This document shows, piece after piece, positions 55,277 through 64,000 of a stretch of 64,000 nt of DNA (positions are counted from its first letter, which is position 1; each line of letters begins with the position of its first letter). The notes below the pieces were generated by a model. The model saw only the letters and a list, made by a program, of their open reading frames with translations, made no database searches and had not been told where the DNA came from. The translations under genes were made by a program, and so were the position numbers. Source of the stretch: Malus domestica (taxonomy: Eukaryota > Streptophyta > Magnoliopsida > Rosales > Rosaceae). The stretch covers positions 41,117,501-41,181,500 of the forward strand of contig NC_091670.1 of assembly GCF_042453785.1 (NCBI RefSeq), given 5' to 3'.

Positions 55277-57530
55277 TCATGCATGAAGCATCGATTTCAT
55301 GTACTCGTCAAGAGATGGAAGGCGCTGGTTGTCGTCGTAGCTATACATCAATGGCACCATTCTTGCGAGATTTAGGGAAGCCTTTGTGAATGCCGCGGGA
55401 AGTGGATTAGGAGACACCAATTCTTTGTTCAGCTTCTTCCATTCTTCTGAAATCATATTTGTAACATGTTCTTGTGCTTCCTCCATAGTCTTGCCTTGAT
55501 GTTCATTTAAATACAACTTTACATATGACCCGTCGTCCCCATCTTGATTCTCATCCTACAATCAGTACGACGATAAGAAAATCTGACGTGCTCTATGTGC
55601 ATATATATACATGCATGCTACAAATTTTGATGGACAAATATATATATAGCTTTTGTGTGATGGAGTCGGCCAAGACATCGACCACACATGATATAGAACC
55701 TCATAAGCAGGGATGAATAGGCATTTAGTTACTAGGGTGCTTGATATAAATGATACTACAAATATGTAGTTACCTTGGCACTTCCCAAGTCGTCCCAAAG
55801 CCGAAGAATTGCTGCCGTTGAAGATATAATGGCTGGAGTGCCATTCAAGAACTCCACACTTTGATTGGTTATACCTTCACCCAACAGAAAGAAAATGTGG
55901 ACCATCACCACATTCACCCCAGAAGAAATAATTCCATTCTTCAAGTACTCTTCAGCCCTAGGCAAGTGCCCAGATTTGAACCATTTTGCTTCCACTAAAA
56001 ATGCATTGCACAGACTAGCCCACTGCACGCAAACAAATAGAATGAATTAAGCTATAATTAAGCCTTTCTTAATATGCTAGTAAATAATTGTCACGACATT
56101 AATCCAGTTAGATAGATATACTTAATAATAAGGCAATACTACAGTTTACATATATATATATATACCGTCTTCTTTAGCGAATGCAACGGGTTCCATCCGT
56201 GCCTTTGATAGACCTTACAGCTGATTTCATTCGTCATATCGTAAAGAGCCTTGAAGCATATCTTCATGTAGTCCGGTAAGTGCTCTATAGAACCAATTTC
56301 CCATCTGTAGCATAATAATGTTCTTGTCAGTTCACTGTGAAAAGTAGTGAAATTAATTAAGAAGTTACGGGATGTTTTAATTATTGCTACCTATTGACAA
56401 CCTCCGTGAAAAGAGTGAGTTCATCAAGTGTTCCGTAAACGTCAAAAATGTCATCAATCAAATAGATAAATGAGATAGGTTTTGTGAGCTCAATCCTCTC
56501 ATCTGACAAGTTTGGATTTGTTAGGCAAGCCATGGACCAAATGTACCATTTAATAGGTTGGTCTCTTGCAAACTTCAACTCCTTACACAATCCCAGCTCT
56601 TTCCACCATCTAATTAAGTTAATTGAAACAAATAAACATTGATTAGCAACTGGTTAATTTATTAAATATAGAGACAACAATTGAAGATTAAGGTGCTATT
56701 TTCCAATAAAGTTACTTACTTGGAAACTTGAGCAACTTCTTTCTGGTGAAGGGACTGGACCATATTTAAATCTGTTTTTGCTACAGTTTGTAATATATTT
56801 AGCCATCTATTATTTGTTCCTTGGAAGCTAGAGACAAAAAAGTTCTTGGCCATGAATGGGGCCAAGCTTTTGTGATGAGGATTTCTCAATGTGTTTCCAA
56901 CAACTCTGGCCTGGTGATGATCGAGATGTGACAGGGATGAATTTAGGAAATGGCCACTAAACTTTCCAGCTTCTTGAAGTACAACTTCACCCTCTATACT
57001 TAGCTGTGAAGCTTCATACAAACTCATCAACCCCTTGATGTCTTCCCTTAACATTTGATTGAAATTTCCTTCTCTGTTCTTGAAGTTGTTAAACACATCT
57101 ATATTCACACGATAAACACACTAGTTATCAAAATATCGAAATTGTATTGAGTCAATTTACTGGTACCGAATACCAATCTATATTACTGAATTATAGTTAA
57201 TACTCACCATCAGAGACGAAGTAACCATGCTGCCTGAGTAGTCGAAAGCGGAGAGCGACTTCATATAGGTCGGTGGGATGGTGAGCACCATGAGCAGTAG
57301 TGCTAGATATTATATGTTGCTTTTGGAGAATTTGGTCAATTTCTTCTTCAAAGTGGTAGTCTAGACCTAGCCGTTGAACCGCATCGATAATGTCCAAACT
57401 TTCAACTGCTTCTCCTCCCACTTTTTTCAATGCATGCCTTAAGTCGTCCAGTTTTTGTTCATTCTGGAAACAAATTATGCCATCCTGCGGACAAGGAATT
57501 GAAGAGAGTCGATTTTCAACCATGTATGTG

Positions 57531-57569
<39 letters not shown>

Positions 57570-57744
57570 TGATTTTTCTTACCTTAGATGAAGTATACTT
57601 CGTTTTGGAGTCAAGCGGTTTTAAGGGAGTAGAAAGCAAACTGTGATCTTCGGGGATGCTCCATTTTTGAGAACTAAGGTGTTCCGGAGCAACTGGAGTA
57701 GAAGACGAGGTCGCAAGGGAGGACTGGGAAATAGAAAATTCCAT
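55277..57744 (-). CDS. Terpene synthase B, TPS-g type, close paralogue of A
   Basis: Seven exons on the minus strand: 57744-57583, 57484-57208, 57098-56720, 56609-56391, 56304-56166, 56022-55774 and 55555-55277. They give 567 residues with no stops. Exons 2 to 7 have exactly the same lengths as in copy A. DDIFD and DDLGSAKDE are present and RRx8W is absent. Differences from A include [19 protein letters not shown] in exon 2 and [11 protein letters not shown] in exon 7. By family it would convert geranyl or farnesyl diphosphate into an acyclic alcohol; the product is unknown. Intron 1 is 98 bp with a CT-rich run and cannot be read through in frame, unlike in A. Confidence 0.85.
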
Positions 57745-58984
57745 ATTTCTGTATGTCTAATCAACTCCCAGAGTAGTAGAAGGCGAATAGAGAAAATAAG
57801 ATGTTTTTCGCTCTTCTTGATCTCTCAATTTATAATCGCCATGAAAATCGATTTTCGCTATACTTCGAGAGCTAGCACACTTTGCACGTTGATTTAGAGT
57901 TTTTTTATTTGCGCTTTTGTTTTTTTTGGTTTTTTTTTGGGTTGAAAAATCAGACGTAGCAAGGGTCCAAGAAAGAATCAAATCAAGTGTACAAAACGTG
58001 AAAGTCGTGCTATTCGGGAACTGGAAAGCAGATTCCTATTATTATGGAACTACTTTTGATTCCTTAATACTTAGGTACTGATCACTAATATTTTATGTAC
58101 TCATTTTTTTATTTGACCTAATAAAAAAATATCACTTGTTTTTTGTTTTTCAAAATAAAATAAAAATAATAATGGACATGGCATTATTTTTTAATCACTA
58201 AAACAGTATACCCAAGTATTATCCAAGCATGTCTCAAACCCTATAAAGGCATCAATATTGATGGAAGCCTTCAAACACATTTTCTAAATAAATGAATAAT
58301 GCTCAGATCTAGAACCTTTTGGTTCGGCAAACTTGTGCGGATCTCAACTCTATCTATCTTTTCTTTAAGTTTTCAGGTAAAAATTTCCAACAAAACAGAA
58401 AGCCTTAATGTCCTTGTGCAACATTGCGTAGTTTATTATATACTATATACTATTTAGTGAACTCTTTTGGTTGAATATAATTTAGTGAGTTCGACAGAAG
58501 CAAGTCAACAACACCTAATTATGACCAAACTATTGTTTATTACATTTTTTTTTGGTCACATGTCAATTGTCCTCTTGTAAAATTAGTATTGAAAGCATTT
58601 TATATTTTGCCAAACAAATAGATTCAACAAATATTAGATGGCAAGTGAAGTAATTTTTGTATACCATTTTTTTCATACATTCTTTATTTCAGTTTCTTAA
58701 AACATACAATGTCTCGTGTTTCATATGAGTTCACATTTGTGTGTGAGACATTACATTTTTTTTTCTTTCATACTTTGTTTCAGGTTTTTTAAACATACAG
58801 TGCCTTGTGTTTCATATGAGTTTACATTTGTGTGTGAGACATTACATATTTTTTAGACGACGTGTTACATGTGCGATATAATTGATGTGTCGTGCTACTC
58901 TGTTTTCTGACTATGTTGGTTTGCTTGGTTATCGCTTCTCAAATTAATGTGCATGTCGGTATCCAGGTTTGTCTCACTTTCTTC
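57745..58984. other. Upstream region of terpene synthase B
   Basis: AT-rich. It shares short blocks with the upstream region of A. It contains a local tandem duplication near 58700-58860 (GTGTTTCATATGAGTT and TGTGTGTGAGACATTACAT twice). Confidence 0.5.
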
Positions 58985-59280
58985 TTCTTTTTTTCTCATA
59001 TCTTTATGGTGTTGTTTGACTTGTTTTGCAGGTTTAGACCTTTATGTTTGGCTCTAGAGGGGTTAGGTTTCATGTCCCCCCCTCTTTTCTTTGTTTCATT
59101 CTCATTTTTTGTTTCTATAAGGGTAAGGTTTATGTCCCCCCTTCTTTCTAGTGTATTCCTTTTTGTTGTCTCTGTTTTTTGGAGGGGTAAGGTGTATGTC
59201 CCCCCCTGACTAGGTGTAACTTGTTTTTTCGTTATCAATAAAATTACCCTCGTACCGTCGAGGTTTTCCAAAAAAAAAAA
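58985..59280 (+). mobile_element. Possible 3' end of a LINE
   Basis: It has three spaced copies of a GGGGTTAGGTTT-ATGTCCCCCC-type block, then ATCAATAAAATTACC and a run of 10 A at 59271-59280. This resembles the 3' untranslated tail of plant L1-type LINEs. No reverse transcriptase and no target duplication were found, and the 5' limit is unknown. Confidence 0.4.
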
Positions 59281-59886
59281 GGATAATTTTTAATAGAAAT
59301 ATTAGGAAAATCCAATTTTAGTTTACTACATTGTCCCACGTCTCTTCAATAAAAGTGTGATCTCGTGGTGTACCCTAGCATAAATATTTTCTTTTGGAAC
59401 AAACGATATTGACTACTTTAAGGGGGAGAGGGGGGAGGTGGGCTTAGCCTCGCAATGGACTAGCGATAATGTGGTTCAAATTCTCCTTTGGCGAGAATCG
59501 GACCTAAAATCTCTCATTTACAAGTGAAGAGAAAAATCACTAAATTGCAGTATTAATTGGTCTCCTAGCATAAATTTTTAAGCATTAATGTAATGCACAT
59601 AAATATGGTATCTCTAGCATCACTCGATCTCATTTTTGATCCACTTGTCGTAATAGTAAATGACATGATATAACTTGTATAACCCATATCCAATTGTGAC
59701 CGTGGATAATACAAGTTTGGTTGATAATACTGAAATCAAGGGATTTTCCCCAATGATTGGGTTAATAATGTTGAACAATGTAAAAAGTCTCATTTCGAAA
59801 ACTTGATAAAATTAAATACAACTTGCATTGAGGTCTTCTGTGATAAAACTTTAGACTTATTAGATTGCATAATAGTTAAGTGAAGA

Positions 59887-62325
59887 TGTGAAATCCCGTC
59901 CCTGGATTTCACTATTTAAAATTATGTATTTTGTATTCTTAGTTCTGATGCGTTTATAATTATGGCATGTAGTTTTTTTTTTTATAAGTAAAAGGAAAAA
60001 AACGCCCTTAATGAACTAAACGGACCAATCAGGATGAGAAGAAATGAGGGAAATGAGGGAAAAAAGAAGGAGGGAACCCAGACACCCCTTCGACCCACGA
60101 CCCGACTACCGACTGCCGATTTTCCAGTGAATTGCGACGAGGCAACACTTGAGAACCCATCCACAATCTCTTATTTTCCATTTTCACTTCAAAATTGAAG
60201 GAATTTGGCCTCGATTGCTTCTAGAACATGCCGACGGGCTCCGTGGGGTGCATAACAACAATCTACCTTTCCTGCATGAATCACCGTCAAACACCACCAT
60301 CAATCAACTCCTCTTGGGCCCAGGAACAAACCCCAAAAAAGTTTGGGGGTGGTGGAGCACCGGAGAAGACAAATCAAAGTGCACCCATTTCAGGGGTTTT
60401 CGGCAGATAGAGGCGATTTCAGGCATCTTCCCGCCCGAATTGGACTTCATCCCAGGTATGAAAAATGTTTCCCTCATTGAGCTCTACATATTTGTAAAAT
60501 TTGGTAATTTTTGGAGTTAGGTGAATTTTCCAATGAGTCGGGGCGGCGGCGTGTGGCCCAAGGACCCACTTGACCCTTTTAGGCTAAATTTGATACACCG
60601 ATTCCATATGTAACATCTGATGGATGAAATCCCATCATTCGAACATAGTTTCGTTAGGGTCTGCCTCTTGATCATTATAACCATCGATGATCCGACCGTT
60701 GAATTGTCACCAAACTTTAATATATTATAGCACGTAATATTTAAGGACATTAGAAACTGATGGATCAGGAATCCGACATACAGATCTTGATGAATTGAAT
60801 TTTTAAGTTTGTAAAACTAATTGTTAACTGCCACCTAATTCTAGCAATTGGCAGAGATCCAACCGTTGAATCGTTCCAAAATTTTAGGATATTGTTCTAG
60901 AAGATAAATGAGACTCTTGAGAAATTACGGATCAAAAATTTGTGAGTGGATATTTCGGATCGAATTACGTAGGGTTGTGGACCCCATCATTAACTGAGAG
61001 TTGACTTTGGGTCAACATGTCTCGAATCATTTTAAATACTAAAATTAGTACTATTAGGGACTAAGTGAAGTCTAGTGGGTCTACATTGGTTAGTGAGTGA
61101 CTTTAATAAATGTGATATGGTTATTACCTTGGTTTCGTATTTAATATCCTTTGTGGATATAACTTGGTTTATTAAATATGATTTCTATTAAAATGTATTT
61201 TTATATTTGGCCATCGATCTGTTGTTATGAAATGTGATTCGTGGATTGGAAATATTTGTGAAATGTGATTTGAAATACATGTTGAATTGTTTATGAAATG
61301 CGAGGGCTAGTAGTGGACCTTTAACCTATTGTCATGGGGATTTGTTTGCTTCGATATTGTTTCATTTACCGCTTTGTTGACCCGTTCTAAATTTGGTACT
61401 TGTGCTTTGTTTCATTTCATTAAGCCTTTGTAAATTGAGTAAATTGATTCATGTTTTGTTTCTTCGAGCTGTTGTTATGTTTCTTGAACTTCCGCTTGGT
61501 TCCGTTGAGTGGTCTGGAATTGGGTTTCACTGGGGTTCTGTTGAGTGGTTTGGTTCCTTGCTCTGTTTGGATTTCGTTGAGTGGTCCGGAATCCCTCGTG
61601 CTCCGCGATTCCGTTGAGTGGTTCAGAATCGTATCCTGCTTTGGATTTCATTGAGTGGTCCGATATCCATTGTACTCCACAATTCCGCTGAGTGATCCGG
61701 AATCGTATCCACTCGTATTCCGTTAAGAGGTCCGGAATCCCTTCTACTCCACAATTCCATTGAGTGGTCCAGAATCGTATCCTGGTTTGGATTCTGTTAA
61801 GTGGTCCGGAATCCCACTTGGTATTTTGGTTCCATTGAGTGGTCTGAAACCCGATGTTGTTGGATTTCGTTGAGTGGTCTGAAATTACATTCTTCATAGA
61901 TGTAGGCTTCGACCGAACTATATCACTCTAGCCTTCATTTTGGTGTATTGGATGAGTTAAATTGACGTGATTGTGGAATGATATTGGAAATCATATGTGT
62001 GTGTGTGAATGGCAAGATGACAACTCTTGTTTGGCTTATGGTTGATGTGTAGTGTGGTACCCTATGTTTTCTACTAGGAAGTGTTTTATGAAAAGTTCAG
62101 AGTTTAACAAATGGTGAACTACGAATGGCTTGGTTCCGTTGGAGGGTACTTAGGCAGTCTAACAAAGAGGTTAGATGCAGCCATAGAGTAAACGAAAAAT
62201 CACTACACAATTCGAAGTTTGAGTTGTGCTTTGTCTGTACCCCAAAGGCGAGGTATGTTAAATATATGGGTATTTGGTGACGTCACGTGTCGATCCTGGA
62301 CGTACGTCGGGATTAGGGCGTGAGA
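59887..62325 (+). mobile_element. Solo LTR, 2439 bp, gypsy/LARD-like
   Basis: It begins TGTGAAATCCCGTCC and ends GATTAGGGCGTGAGA. Target duplication GAAGA lies at 59882-59886 and 62326-62330. Length, start and end (GTCGGGATTAGGGCGTGA) resemble the LARD LTR class without being the same family. It lies inside unit B and has no counterpart in unit A. The last bases are GA where CA is usual. Confidence 0.8.
61490..61890. repeat. Minisatellite within the solo LTR
   Basis: About ten imperfect units with the core TTCCGTTGAGTGGTCCGGAAT. They alternate spacing, so that a period of about 50 bp is also visible. Confidence 0.85.
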
Positions 62326-62330
62326 GAAGA

Positions 62331-63342
62331 CAATATCAATAATAGTTCACTTATGTCATAGGAGTAATCTTATACTTGTGTCACATGGTCAGTGATAAGT
62401 GGACATGACAAAAATCATGTAAAGTGTCACAAAAATTAAATTTCGAGTTAAATGGAAAAATTTGACACTGAAGAAAAAAAATATATTAAAATCAAATTTA
62501 AGGAGGCATAGAAACAATAGGAATGTTTTAATGTCCTTTAAAACTCAGTCAATACAGTTACACCATCATTTATCATTTTTCTTTCTTCTTTGTTCCGTAA
62601 CTTCATTTCTACTGAGAAAATGCTCCATTTTGATGACTCTTTTTTTTCCATTCTTTGTGTACTCTCCCTTACGTTTTGTCTAGTTAAAAGAGATTATTAA
62701 AGATGGAAGATCATTAGCACTTTAGTTAGCAAGTTATCTAGGGTGGTTGTTCATTAGCGGATTCCCCTTGTGTTCATTAGCTGAAAGGATAATATATAAG
62801 ATGGATAATATATGAAAGTATATATACACTCAGTCATGGAGGAATACTGAAAGTCAAATTGGATATAGAAGATGATAAATTAAGTGAGCTGAACTACACA
62901 TAAATGTATGATCATTGAATTACATTTGTAGTCTTACTCTCCTCCATTAAAGCGAGTAAAATGAAATTTCCTAACAGTTTACTTTAAAGTACTAAAGTTC
63001 TTGAGCAGCAGCATATAAACTGTTTAATTCGTGACCTTCATGAAAAAGGAAACGAAGGGTGCGAAGAAATATCGTGATCAAATATATACCACAACTTTGT
63101 TAAGTACTACCAAACATAAATTTTGACGTTTCACTATTTAGAACGGTTGGGAATGACACATAATATTAATGTATGTGGTCTTCAGACATTATCACGATGT
63201 ATGAGTACGAGACTCATGTGGAACCTTAACTCTATGTGGCCACTTAGCCCCACTTCCCACAAAGGCTTTGTGGGAAGAAATATTGTGATCAAATATATAC
63301 CACAACTTTGTTAAGTACTACCATACCTAGATTTGGAACTTT
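62331..63342. other. Intergenic DNA of unit B
   Basis: No gene. It matches unit A near 39360-40370. A local duplication is seen: ATATATACCACAACTTTG with TTAAGTACTACCA at about 63083 and again at about 63293. Confidence 0.5.
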
Positions 63343-64000
63343 CACTACAAGAAAAATGGATAAGGAACACAATTGATTTGTTGTTGTAATATAATATATG
63401 GATGACCCACATAAATAGTTTGTTACTATTCATCCATAGAAAAATCAGATGAATTATAATTCATATGAAGAAAAACGGATGGGTTACTGATAGGGATTTT
63501 ACTACACACGTAAACAAGCTAAAAACTCCTATAATACTTGCAAGAATGACAAGGTTATTGTAGTATAAACGGATCTCGCAAGGTCGTTCTCCACAGGGAT
63601 TATTAAGTACTTCGAAGCAAACCAAATTCCAATTAATTATTGTAAAGTAGAAATTGAGATGATTGATTTCATAAACTACTTAAATTAAAAAAAAAATTAA
63701 ATTAATACAAGTAAACTAATTTGCAATATTAAAGATGAAAGAAAAGGAACCAGTTTTGGAGAAATCAAATTAAGAAAGCACTAGGGTTCCACCATCACCT
63801 AGCAATCCTATGAACTTTTACCAATTACTTATGATCTACACATGCCACTTTGAAGATTAGATTTTCCTAATTCATATTCTACTTGGAACCTCCAACATAG
63901 AACGTATATCAAACATGCAACCCGTCCGGACGTTCGGATCAAATCTGAACATGAAAGACTCATTATGTTTTATGAAAACCCTTTGAAAAACCAAGCAATC
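63343..64000 (+). mobile_element. Possible CACTA-type terminus, continuing beyond the window
   Basis: CACTACAAGAAAAATGG at 63343-63359 is the classic end sequence of En/Spm (CACTA) elements. Subterminal motifs GGATGACCC and GGATGGGTTAC recur nearby. The other end is outside or lost. The last 500 bp (for example CAAGGTCGTTCTCCACAGGGA near 63578) look like other repetitive DNA I cannot classify. Confidence 0.4.

Larger units (their letters stand above)
54655..63240. repeat. Segmental duplication, unit B (contains terpene synthase B)
   Basis: This is the partner of unit A (33820-40420), in the same orientation. It is interrupted by the solo LTR at 59887-62325 and by a LINE-like tail near 59000-59280. 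The boundaries are approximate. Confidence 0.75.

Noticed and set aside
61490-61890. CRISPR-like array
   Set aside because: The units are imperfect and spacers are not unique; this is a plant LTR minisatellite.

Overview
The window is nuclear DNA of a flowering plant. Coding genes have introns, and the repeats are plant LTR retrotransposons, Cassandra-type TRIMs, Mutator-like and hAT-like elements. A woody Rosaceae species such as apple or pear is my inference from the mix of a DYT1-type bHLH, TPS-g terpene synthases and Cassandra elements; nothing here proves the species.

Layout. (1) 1-26392 is a four-layer nest of transposons inside an unidentified + strand gene. A decayed copia element (1-4907) ends 19 bp before a splice acceptor. 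A second copia (5086-26246, TSD ATGGA) splits the following exon. That copia was itself hit twice: in the Gag zinc knuckle by a tandem non-coding LTR element (LTR-internal-LTR-internal-LTR, 6238-18722, TSD GAGGC), and in reverse transcriptase by a minus-strand LTR element that carries pieces of three host genes (21603-25304, TSD AAACT). (2) 26393-33710 holds a rearranged Cassandra TRIM, an hAT-like MITE, an intact two-exon DUF538 gene, a solo LTR, an intact four-exon DYT1-like bHLH gene (minus), and a Pack-MULE with a GATL gene fragment. (3) 33.8-63.3 kb is a terpene synthase cluster on the minus strand: intact copy A (34519-36981), wrecked copy C (43200-52335) and intact copy B (55277-57744). 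A and B lie in a segmental duplication. Copy C was broken by a young, nearly complete copia (43385-48918) and by a Mutator-like element (49241-50669) that itself contains a TRIM. A decayed mitochondrial-type PPR gene lies next to C, and a 2.4 kb solo LTR lies in the B unit.

Probably functional genes: the DUF538 gene, the DYT1-like regulator (tapetum/pollen development in Arabidopsis) and two TPS-g enzymes (acyclic terpene alcohols such as linalool or nerolidol by family). The rest is mobile DNA and debris. Exon boundaries were worked out by eye from splice consensus, reading frame and comparison between copies; there is no transcript evidence here.
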